DNA from: Planctomycetota bacterium
Lineage (GTDB): Bacteria > Planctomycetota > Phycisphaerae > UBA1845 > Fen-1342
Reading direction: 5' to 3'
Assembly: GCA_030616465.1 (NCBI GenBank)
Contig: JAUWXH010000022.1
Location: forward strand, 1-10,627
Length of the DNA stretch: 10,627 nucleotides
Positions 4,903 through 10,627 of this stretch are shown piece by piece; the stretch's first letter is position 1; the number at the start of each line of letters is the position of its first letter. The translations under genes and the position numbers were made by a program. A model generated the notes under the pieces. That model did not search any database, was not told where the DNA came from, and worked only from the letters and a program-made list of their open reading frames with translations.

Positions 4903-7900
4903 CTACCAGGACTTGGCGGCCTGTTCGGCGTCCGCCAGTTCCTCTTTGCGGCGCCCGTAACCGCACTGCTCGATCAACTTGCGGGCTGCCGCGAGGTCGT
5001 CCTTGGGGCTCTTCCAAGGATACGGCCTCTCGCCATGGAAGAGGCGGGCGCGGTGGAGGTGGATGTCGGCCATGTGCAGGCGCATCGGGCCGCGCTCGGC
5101 GATCTGCCAGGCTTCGTTCAGGTCGCCACGCGCGCCGTCGGGATCGTCCTCCAGAAAGCGTGGCCAGGCGCGCGAGAGCAGTCCGCAAGGAATCTCGTCC
5201 TGATTGCCGGAGCGCCGGAGGCCGTCCACGGCGTCGGTGAGCTGTTCGCGGGCAATCTGGAGAGCTTCCGCGTGCTCAGCTTTCGAGTCGGTCAGCGCCC
5301 CCCGGTAGAGCGCGGCGCGCCCCAGCGTTAGGTGATCGAGCGCGATGTCAAGCAACCAACTCTGCTGTTCCAACTCATACCACTTGAGCGTCTGCGCCGC
5401 CCGCTGCTCGACTTCGCGGCAGCGAGCAATCAATGTGGCACGGGCATCCTGCCCGTGATCCGGCACAGGCTGGAAGCCTGTGCCACACTTCCACGCCGCG
5501 CGCTCGCACTCCGCGAGGAGCAGCTCGCAATACAGGAAACCCCGCAGCGAGTAGAGCAGCGGGTATTGCGCCTGGCGCCTAGCCTGCATGGTCTCCGCCT
5601 CGCGGAAGCGCTCCAGTGCGTCAGCCCGTCGGCCTGCTTGGTGCAGCGCGTCGGCCACCTTTGCACGTGATGCCATCGTCCAATGCGCATCGCCGCCGCG
5701 GTCGGCGAAGGTCACGGACCGCTCGGCGTCGCGCAGCGCACCGGGCAGCTCGCCCAGCGTCAGCTCCAGCTCGCTCAGGGTGCCCGCGCTAATAGCGGCG
5801 CCCATCCATTCCTTGCGGTCGACATCCATGTCCATCGAAATCCGCATCGGCTCGAGGGCCTCGGCCAGCCGGCCCAACGCACGCAGGCGGAAGGCGGCTT
5901 GATTCAGCAGCCAGGCTTGGTCGCCTTCCGAAAGCACAGTTGAGATTCGGTTCCACGGCTGCTCGAAGAAGCAGGCGACGGCGCCAAGGTCCGCACCGAA
6001 AGCGCCGAGCTTGCTGGTGCTGTAAAACTCGTCGGTGCCGCGCAGGATGCGGTCGCGGTAGACGTCGTGACATGCGTCTTGATACAGCCCCGCCTGGCAG
6101 CCGTGGGCCACGGCCTGGTAGAGCGGCTGGAGATCTTCGAGTGTGTCGGGCTGGTGTTCGGTGCTGTCCTTGAGATGCTCGTAGAGCCGGCGGTGGGCGG
6201 AGCGCCAGGCTTCGGGATTCTTATCGCGAAGCTGCTTGGCGAAGTACTCGCGGATGAGCGGATGGGAATCGATTGACGATTGCGGATTCACGATTGACGA
6301 TTGGGCGGACTGCACGGAGATGAGGCCGCAGTCGGCGAGGAACGAGACCGCTAGGTTCCAGTCGTCGTCACCAAGGCCGACCAGCCGTTTGGTCAGGCCA
6401 CGGATGGCCGGTTTGCGGCGCAGCGCCGCCAGGCAACCGGCGTCGGCCGGCCGGTCGAACAGCCCCAGCAGGCGCAGGACGGCCAACGCACGCTGCCCAT
6501 CTTCTCCGCCTTCACCCAGCCACTTCTCGTAAGCGGCCATGGTCTTGAACGCGTGGCCGCCCTGGATCTTGGCGTCCGCCTTGTCGAACTTCACGCGGTC
6601 GCGCGTGCGTATATCACCCTGATGCGCCTTGCCGAGGTAGGTTCCGAGCAAACGGAGCGTCAGGGCGTGCCCCTGGACCTCCCGGCTCGCCTCCCGCAAT
6701 TCCTGGTCGTCCCGCTTGATCTCGGCTGCCCCCGCCCGTGTCGCCCCTGCCTGGTGGAGCAACGCGGCACCGGCCTCTTGGCTCAGGTTCTCCAGGTTCC
6801 ACTCCGGCGCGGTCGTGTCGCGGAAGGGCGCCAGGTCGGTGACGTGCTCGCGCGTGGTCACCACACAGAAGCCGGGGTTCTGCTGAGCCAGGCCGCGGAG
6901 CAGGGTCTCCAAGGCGGGGTCTTTGAGCTGGCCGGCCAGCGGGCCGGGTGGGTGTTGCAGTGGCTCGATGCCGTCGAGCACCAGCAACGTGCGCCGCTCG
7001 GCGACGAGTTGAGAAAGGCGCGCCCCCTTGTCCCACGGCGAGGCCGCGCTCTTGGCCATTTCCTCATCGCCGAAGAACTCGAGTGCCTTCGCGATGAAGG
7101 TGTCGGCCGAGGCAGCGCCCTGCTCGCGCGTGCCCTGACTGTAGAAGGACCAGTCGAAGACGCGCTCGAAGCCGGGCCAGCCGGCGGCCGACTGCCGCGC
7201 CATCCACTCGACCACCAGCGCAGTCTTCCCCACGCCGCCCCAGGCCACGATCGTCAGAACGTGCTTGCCCGGGTCGCTCCAAGCTTCGTCGAGCTCGGCC
7301 AGCTTCTTCTCGCGCCCAAACAGGTGCTCCGCCCCGTGCCGAAGGCGAGCAGGGGCGATTTCTGCAAGACCGGCGACCGCCGGCGCTGCCGCCGGCAGCG
7401 GTTCGGGCGGCAAGGCCGGGACCGTGCCAAGCGGTTTCTTCACGACGCGTGCCTGCCCCGTGAGAATCCGGAGCAAGTGCTCATAGCCGGAGTCGGTCAG
7501 GGCAAAGTCGCGCAGCCGACAGAACGTCCAGCCACGGAGGAAGCGGAGTATGGATTCTTCCGGCTCATCGTCGAACAGTACAGGGATGATGCGGGAGTTG
7601 CCTTTGGCGTCGTAAAGATCGTCATCGAGCAGGCTGCCCTCCCAATAGGCACCCTTGCCTTTCTCGGGGGGCACTTTGCCTTCGATGCGACGTTTGTATT
7701 CCGCAGTGCAGACGCAGACGACGAAGTCAGAGTGCTCGCGGCTGATCTGCTCATTGCACCATCGGGGCCAGTCGATGATCTCGTCGGTGTGGAACTGGTC
7801 GAGTTCGACGTCGATGCCATGGTCCCGCAACGCCGTGGCAAAGGCGAGGACTCGGACGCTGTGCGCAGGGGAGTCGTGGCTGTAGCTGATGAATACCTTG

Positions 7901-7917
7901 GGTGCGTGCGAGACCAT
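4903..7917 (-). CDS. SEFIR-STAND NTPase-TPR protein (NLR-like)
   Basis: A 1004-residue, three-part protein. Residues about 6-150 form a SEFIR domain (TIR superfamily): PKVFISYSHDSPAHS, DWPRWCNEQI, the YWEG motif around E93, and RIIPVLF. A proline/alanine linker follows (about 165-185). A STAND-type nucleotide-binding module starts at HLFGREKKL (199-206) with Walker A GGVGKT (227-232), the family block SFYSQGT (257-263), SPWDKG (293-298), Walker B LLVLDG (311-316) and CVVTTREH (351-358). The C-terminal half (about 600-995) is alpha-helical with TPR-like repeats. ATG at 7917 is preceded on its strand by GAGG with 5-nt spacing. Proteins of this design are sensor-switch-effector molecules, many of which act in antiphage immunity or signalling; that role is inference here, as no defence partner gene lies beside it. 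Two genomic repeats are embedded in frame (residues 539-550 and 811-828), an unusual feature. Confidence 0.9.
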   Translation of the reverse strand: MVSHAPKVFISYSHDSPAHSVRVLAFATALRDHGIDVELDQFHTDEIIDWPRWCNEQISREHSDFVVCVCTAEYKRRIEGKVPPEKGKGAYWEGSLLDDDLYDAKGNSRIIPVLFDDEPEESILRFLRGWTFCRLRDFALTDSGYEHLLRILTGQARVVKKPLGTVPALPPEPLPAAAPAVAGLAEIAPARLRHGAEHLFGREKKLAELDEAWSDPGKHVLTIVAWGGVGKTALVVEWMARQSAAGWPGFERVFDWSFYSQGTREQGAASADTFIAKALEFFGDEEMAKSAASPWDKGARLSQLVAERRTLLVLDGIEPLQHPPGPLAGQLKDPALETLLRGLAQQNPGFCVVTTREHVTDLAPFRDTTAPEWNLENLSQEAGAALLHQAGATRAGAAEIKRDDQELREASREVQGHALTLRLLGTYLGKAHQGDIRTRDRVKFDKADAKIQGGHAFKTMAAYEKWLGEGGEDGQRALAVLRLLGLFDRPADAGCLAALRRKPAIRGLTKRLVGLGDDDWNLAVSFLADCGLISVQSAQSSIVNPQSSIDSHPLIREYFAKQLRDKNPEAWRSAHRRLYEHLKDSTEHQPDTLEDLQPLYQAVAHGCQAGLYQDACHDVYRDRILRGTDEFYSTSKLGAFGADLGAVACFFEQPWNRISTVLSEGDQAWLLNQAAFRLRALGRLAEALEPMRISMDMDVDRKEWMGAAISAGTLSELELTLGELPGALRDAERSVTFADRGGDAHWTMASRAKVADALHQAGRRADALERFREAETMQARRQAQYPLLYSLRGFLYCELLLAECERAAWKCGTGFQPVPDHGQDARATLIARCREVEQRAAQTLKWYELEQQSWLLDIALDHLTLGRAALYRGALTDSKAEHAEALQIAREQLTDAVDGLRRSGNQDEIPCGLLSRAWPRFLEDDPDGARGDLNEAWQIAERGPMRLHMADIHLHRARLFHGERPYPWKSPKDDLAAARKLIEQCGYGRRKEELADAEQAAKSW
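5434..5487 (-). repeat. 54-bp nested palindromic repeat inserted in frame (GTGFQPV peptide)
   Basis: Outer arms TGTGGCAC (5434-5441) and GTGCCACA (5480-5487) enclose two hairpins: CACGGGC/GCCCGTG (5439-5457) and GGCACAGGC/GCCTGTGCC (5462-5484). The length is exactly 18 codons, and on the minus strand it encodes CGTGFQPVPDHGQDARAT, residues 811-828 of the STAND protein. I recall this peptide as a recurrent false or embedded translation in planctomycete genomes, which marks it as a dispersed intergenic-type repeat that has landed in a gene without breaking the frame. Confidence 0.85.
6272..6306 (-). repeat. Heptad tandem repeat inside the STAND gene
   Basis: Five plus-strand heptads beginning ATT start at 6272, 6279, 6286, 6293 and 6300; the first and fourth are both ATTGACG. 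The 13-mer CGATTGACGATTG recurs at 6270-6282 and 6291-6303, 21 nt (7 codons) apart. On the minus strand it encodes the S/Q-rich stretch QSSIVNPQSSID (residues 539-550), at the junction between the NTPase region and the TPR half. Confidence 0.75.
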
Positions 7918-8265
7918 GTGAACCTCACCTCTGACCTGGTTCCACGATGGGGCTGGGTGACGATGTCATCCTGGACGAGGGTGCGTGCGGTGCTGCTCTC
8001 GAGCAGCCGGTCTTGTCAGCCCAGAAGATCACTCGTCCCCAGTGGCACATCGGACCACCCGTTCCACTACCGCGCTCTCGACCATGGCCGATCTTCGAGT
8101 TGCTTCACCTGCCCCAGGTAGGTCGGGACGCGATGTCAGTAGGATAACCCGAGGCGCCTGGAAGTAGCAAGAGGGTATTTTGCCCCTGGGCCGTCGTGCC
8201 AACCGGCTGACCGGCGCGGGCCCACGCCCCCGCTTGACCGCTTCACCATTCAACCATTCGACCAC
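7918..8265. other. 348-bp intergenic region without a recognisable gene
   Basis: It separates the epimerase stop from the STAND start, both on the minus strand. I find no convincing coding sequence, RNA gene or rho-independent terminator. It contains a short hairpin GCTGCT/AGCAGC (7992-8007) and most of the octad repeat that starts at 8234. One weak minus-strand promoter-like pair is present: TTGCTA (complement of 8165-8170) and TATCCT (complement of 8141-8146) with 18-nt spacing. That would give a 5' leader of roughly 215 nt for the STAND gene. The gap size suggests the STAND gene is not co-transcribed with the epimerase. Confidence 0.5.
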
Positions 8266-8281
8266 TTAACGATTTGACCCC
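8234..8281. repeat. Octad tandem repeat overlapping the epimerase 3' end
   Basis: Six plus-strand units of eight start at 8234, 8242, 8250, 8258, 8266 and 8274, for example TTGACCGC, TTCACCAT and TCAACCAT, with the pattern TnnACCnn (one unit has ACG). The fifth unit contains the complement of the epimerase TAA stop and the next encodes part of its last residues (GSNR), so the repeat has fixed the gene's end. Confidence 0.65.
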
Positions 8282-9174
8282 TCCAGCATCTGCCGGATCG
8301 TCTCCTCGAGCAGCGGTCGGCCGCCGAACTCCATGCCGAGCGCGCGGAGCTTGGCGGTCTCGATCTGGTGTTTCGGTCGTTTCTGCTCGCCGATGATCTT
8401 GGCCTTGCTGCCGGAGAGCTCTTTGGCGATCGTCGCCACGTCGTAGTCGGAGATGTACATGTCGTAGCAGTTGAACGCCTCGCCGGTGATCTTGGCTGCC
8501 GGGGCGAGCAGGAGGATTTCGATCGCACGGGCGACGTCGGCCGCGTGCACCTCCTTGCCGCCGCCGACGCAGCGGACTTCTTGTCCGGCTTTGACCGCCT
8601 GGACCAGGCCGAACCACTTGCTCTTCGTGACCGGGTGGGCGAGGCCGTAGATGCCGGTCGGTCGCAGCGAGCATATTCCGTAGCCCTGGCCCAGCCCGTA
8701 GCTGTGCACGAACTTCTCGATCGCCGCCTTGTGCGCACCATAGTGGCTGAATGGCCAGAGTGGGTGGGCCTCGTCCAGTGGACGGTCGTCGAGGATCCGA
8801 TCGTGGACCGCACAAGTGGCGATGAAGACGAAGCGCTTCACGCCCGCGGTCCGGGCGGCCTCGATCAGTCGGATCGTCCCGAGGACGTTTTTCTTGACAA
8901 ACTCAGCGAGGTCGCCCTCGGCGCCAGTGAACCCGGCCCCCGGACGGTACAGGGCCGCGTGTACGACGGCGTCACAGCCTTCGACCAGCGTCCGGCCGGC
9001 GTCCGCGTGGCCCAACTCGCCGGGCAGCCACTCGATCCGCCCTTCGGCCGCATCGATTCCGGCGCGGTCACTGTTCGGCCGGTACCAGCAGCGACAGTCA
9101 TGCCCCTGTTCGGTCAGGCGCGCGACGATGTAGCGGCCCAGGAACCCGCTTGCTCCGGTGACGGCTATGCGCAT
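8266..9174 (-). CDS. NAD(P)-dependent epimerase/dehydratase (extended SDR)
   Basis: A 302-residue, soluble, cytoplasmic Rossmann-fold protein of extended short-chain dehydrogenase type. The nucleotide-binding glycine motif TGASGFLG is at residues 6-13, and a VHAAL segment (71-75) corresponds to the family's H-A-A. The catalytic pair is Y145-G-A-H-K149 (YxxxK), with T120 in FIATCAVH as the probable third residue, followed by the substrate-side motif LRPTGIYG (170-177). The best family-level call is nucleoside-diphosphate-sugar epimerase/dehydratase; the substrate cannot be read from sequence. ATG 9174 has AAGGG six nt upstream. The gene follows the selenoprotein gene by 115 bp on the same strand, so the two may share a transcript. 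The last codons lie in an octad repeat. Confidence 0.88.
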   Translation of the reverse strand: MRIAVTGASGFLGRYIVARLTEQGHDCRCWYRPNSDRAGIDAAEGRIEWLPGELGHADAGRTLVEGCDAVVHAALYRPGAGFTGAEGDLAEFVKKNVLGTIRLIEAARTAGVKRFVFIATCAVHDRILDDRPLDEAHPLWPFSHYGAHKAAIEKFVHSYGLGQGYGICSLRPTGIYGLAHPVTKSKWFGLVQAVKAGQEVRCVGGGKEVHAADVARAIEILLLAPAAKITGEAFNCYDMYISDYDVATIAKELSGSKAKIIGEQKRPKHQIETAKLRALGMEFGGRPLLEETIRQMLEGSNR

Positions 9175-9289
9175 GATTCGCCCTTTTCATTCAAGCAGGT
9201 GACGAGGTACGTCGGCCCGCCCGGCAAGGCACTCGGCCTCGCCCAGGCTCCCGGATGCACGTTGCTCGTTAGAAGAGCCGCCGGGGTGT

Positions 9290-9517
9290 CTACGCCACGT
9301 GAGCCTTCAGCGCGTCCAGCACCTCGTGATCTTCGGGGAACCGCCCGGTTTCGAACTTGCTGAAGATGAGCTTGCCGTTGACCTTGACGTCGAAGATGCC
9401 GCCGCCGCCCTCGATGAGCTTCGTCTCGACGCCGAGCGCCTTTTTGATCGCGGCCGCCAAACTGGAGGCCTTGGGGAGGTAGTTTCATTCCCCGCAGTAC
9501 TTGATGCTGACGTTCAT
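9290..9517 (-). CDS. Rdx (SelW-like) selenoprotein with UGA-encoded Sec11
   Basis: Read from ATG 9517-9515 with the UGA at 9487-9485 as selenocysteine, the frame gives 75 residues and ends at TAG 9292-9290. It starts MNVSIKYCGEUNYLPKA, so the redox motif is C8-G-E-U11, the CxxU/CxxC of the SelT/SelW/SelH (Rdx) family. The rest fits the family: an amphipathic helix (about 15-29), GGGGIFDVKVNGKLIFS (37-53) and the conserved TGRFPE (57-62). Family proteins are small thioredoxin-like oxidoreductases. The conserved protein continues in the same frame after the stop, which excludes a frameshift. AAGGAG 5 nt before the ATG, a TTGACA promoter and a SECIS-like hairpin all support readthrough. The remaining doubt is a single-base error or mutation from TGC or TGT. 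Incorporation requires SelA, SelB and tRNA-Sec elsewhere in the genome. Confidence 0.85.
9452..9470 (-). promoter_or_regulatory. Putative bacterial SECIS hairpin
   Basis: The RNA GGCC U CCA GUU UGG C GGCC folds as a 4-bp stem, a U/C mismatch, a 3-bp stem and a GUU loop. The loop opens with G, 22 nt after the UGA. The published pattern for bacterial SECIS elements asks for a short apical loop with G in its first two bases, 16-37 nt downstream of the UGA; this hairpin meets it. SelB would bind it to deliver Sec-tRNA. The upper stem is short, so confidence is moderate. Confidence 0.65.
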
Positions 9518-9522
9518 CGCGT

Positions 9523-9528
9523 CTCCTT
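9523..9528 (-). promoter_or_regulatory. Ribosome binding site of the selenoprotein gene
   Basis: AAGGAG on the minus strand lies 5 nt before ATG 9517. It is one of the strongest Shine-Dalgarno sequences in the window. It places the translation start upstream of the UGA, which argues against a gene that begins after the stop. Confidence 0.85.
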
Positions 9529-9566
9529 GGACTGTTAGCAGGGGCGCGGGCCCAATCCGCACCAAT

Positions 9567-9595
9567 ACGGTACGAAAACCGTCCGCCGCTGTCAA
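9567..9595 (-). promoter_or_regulatory. Candidate sigma-70 promoter of the selenoprotein gene
   Basis: A full-consensus TTGACA (complement of 9590-9595) and TACCGT (complement of 9567-9572, 3 of 6 matches) are separated by 17 nt, giving a leader of roughly 40 nt. An inverted repeat ACGGT/ACCGT (9567-9571 and 9578-9582) overlaps the -10 and spacer and could be an operator. Confidence 0.5.
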
Positions 9596-9622
9596 ATCCC
9601 GCCCGGCAGCCGCCAAAATGCG

Positions 9623-9651
9623 TTGGCAGCCCCCGCCTTAAATGCTACATT
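9623..9651 (+). promoter_or_regulatory. Candidate sigma-70 promoter of the thioredoxin-fold gene
   Basis: TTGGCA (9623-9628, 5 of 6 consensus) and TACATT (9646-9651, 4 of 6) with exactly 17-nt spacing, about 48 nt before the ribosome binding site and start. It is divergent from the selenoprotein promoter, with 27 bp between the two -35 boxes. Confidence 0.55.
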
Positions 9652-9705
9652 GAACAAGGACCTGTATCTTTACGGCTAGCGAGCAACCTGCACGGGAGCA
9701 ATACC

Positions 9706-10627
9706 ATGCGAACGGCTCTAGGAATCGCGACCTTGGCTTGTCTGGGGCTTATGGGCGGCAACGCCCTGGCGCAGCACGTCGGCGACCCGGCACCCGATTT
9801 TGAGATTAAGGACACCGATCGCAGTAAGGACAAGGACGAGGAGCACCGCCTGAGCACCTACGAGGGACGCATCGTGCTGCTGTTCTTCTGGCGATCAACG
9901 AGCAGCCGCTCGCTCGACATGATCCCCACCCTCAACGAGATCCACAGGGAGTACCGTCCCAGGGGTGTCATGATCATCGCTGCGACGCCGGAGGAGAAGA
10001 AGGTCGTCGAGGAGGTCACCAAGGAGAAGCAGGTCGAGTTCTTCATCGGCTACGGCGACGCGCACAGATTATACCGGGTGCCGAGCCTGCCCTATGCCTA
10101 CCTGATCGACCCGGACATGAAAGTGGCCTGGCGTGGGAACCCGGAAAAGAACCTGGAAGACCGGCTGGTGGAGTTGATGCGGCGGTCGCCGCCAGCCTGC
10201 TCCGATCTGGCCGCCGAGCAGAGTCGGCTCCGCAAGGCCGAACAGTTGCACGAGGAGCGTGACTACGGCCGAGCGTACACCATCGCCACGAAGCTGGCCG
10301 ACCTCGAGGAGGAGAACGCCGAACTGGCTGAGAAAGCCCGCGCGCTGATGGAGAAGCTGGAGCAGGCGGCGGAGAAGTGGTTGGAGGAGGCCAAGGAGGC
10401 CCAGCGCGCCGGCGATTACGAGACGGCTTGCCGCATCGTGGCGGTAATCAGCGAGCGCTTCGAGACCACCGACGTGGCCCACGCGGCCGAGGATGAAATC
10501 GCCCGTCTGCGGGCAGAGCGGAAATCAAAGGAGATGATCCGGGCCGAGCGCAAGAAGGCCCAGGCCGAAGTGGCACTCGACGAGGCCGCCGACTTCGAGG
10601 CCGACAGGCGCTATCTCAAGGCCCTGA
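9706..10627 (+). CDS. Secreted thioredoxin-fold (TlpA/AhpC-TSA-like) protein lacking CxxC, 5' part
   Basis: The frame is open from ATG 9706 to the window edge (307 codons, no stop), so the protein is incomplete. GGGAG at 9694-9698 lies 7 nt before the start. Residues 1-22 are a signal peptide ending in ALA before Q23, so it is exported. Residues about 24-160 form a thioredoxin-like domain: GDPAPDF (26-32), the strand IVLLFFW (56-62), and a VPSLPYAYLID stretch (125-135) with the probable cis-proline P129. Where the family has WxxxCxxC the sequence is W62-R-S-T-S66-S-R-S69, so both redox cysteines are serine and thiol-disulfide exchange is unlikely. The only later cysteines are in the C-terminal part. 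Residues about 170 onward are a charged alpha-helical/coiled-coil region with TPR-like segments (AGDYETACRIV). A binding or structural role at the cell envelope is more likely than an oxidoreductase; the exact function is unknown. Confidence 0.85.
   Translation, partial: MRTALGIATLACLGLMGGNALAQHVGDPAPDFEIKDTDRSKDKDEEHRLSTYEGRIVLLFFWRSTSSRSLDMIPTLNEIHREYRPRGVMIIAATPEEKKVVEEVTKEKQVEFFIGYGDAHRLYRVPSLPYAYLIDPDMKVAWRGNPEKNLEDRLVELMRRSPPACSDLAAEQSRLRKAEQLHEERDYGRAYTIATKLADLEEENAELAEKARALMEKLEQAAEKWLEEAKEAQRAGDYETACRIVAVISERFETTDVAHAAEDEIARLRAERKSKEMIRAERKKAQAEVALDEAADFEADRRYLKAL

Noticed and set aside
6553..8121. A 522-codon open frame on the plus strand
   Set aside because: It is antisense to the SEFIR-STAND gene in G+C-rich sequence. 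The translation has no recognisable motif, while the minus strand shows intact SEFIR, Walker A and Walker B motifs.
8165..8230. A terminator between the epimerase and STAND genes
   Set aside because: The minus strand has short G+C-rich inverted segments (CCGG/CCGG, TGGGCC/GGCCCA) but no stable stem followed by a T-run.
8368..9363. A 331-codon open frame on the plus strand
   Set aside because: It is antisense to the epimerase, which has a clear TGASGFLG and YxxxK on the other strand; the plus-strand translation resembles nothing.
9165..9488. A 107-codon minus-strand frame starting just at the UGA region
   Set aside because: It lies in a different frame from the Rdx protein and gives an arginine-rich translation without family features. 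The CxxU reading has the Shine-Dalgarno and the conserved residues.

Overview
The window is G+C-rich and reads like the chromosome of a Planctomycetota bacterium, or a close relative in the PVC group. The evidence for this is an aerotolerance (Bat) operon whose TPR protein has a Q/P/S-rich middle and a VERDW end, a large SEFIR-STAND-TPR protein, a GxxExxY protein, and many short palindromic and 7-8-bp tandem repeats, including one that encodes the peptide GTGFQPVPDHGQDARAT. The placement is inference; no rRNA or marker gene is present.

Layout. 1-3192 (+): the end of batA, a GxxExxY gene enclosed by two 26-bp inverted repeats, batB and batC. The GxxExxY cassette splits what is otherwise a tight operon. 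3312-4235 (+): a class I (DhnA-type) fructose-bisphosphate aldolase. 4234-4893: heptad repeats, three copies of a 37-bp hairpin repeat, and a REP-associated tyrosine transposase (RAYT) gene whose 3' part is replaced by another palindromic element. 4903-7917 (-): a 1004-residue SEFIR-STAND-TPR protein, NLR-like in architecture and a candidate defence or signalling protein, carrying two short repeats inserted in frame. 7918-8265: an intergenic stretch without a recognisable gene. 8266-9174 (-): an NAD(P)-dependent epimerase/dehydratase. 9290-9517 (-): a 75-residue Rdx (SelW-like) selenoprotein with an in-frame UGA in a CxxU motif, a strong Shine-Dalgarno, a promoter-like sequence and a hairpin matching the bacterial SECIS rules. 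9518-9705: a divergent promoter region. 9706 to the end (+): a secreted thioredoxin-fold protein of the TlpA/AhpC-TSA type, open at the window edge, in which the CxxC is SxxS.

How the genes relate. BatA, BatB and BatC are expected to work together at the cell envelope. The RAYT and the hairpin repeats beside it look like a transposase with its own target family. The selenoprotein and the divergently transcribed thioredoxin-fold gene are both redox-type proteins that share one intergenic region, but nothing here proves a functional link. The least expected features are the selenoprotein, which ordinary gene calling would miss because of its UGA, and the GxxExxY cassette inside the Bat operon. 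The window also contains period-7 and period-8 repeats at several sites, some of them inside coding sequence.
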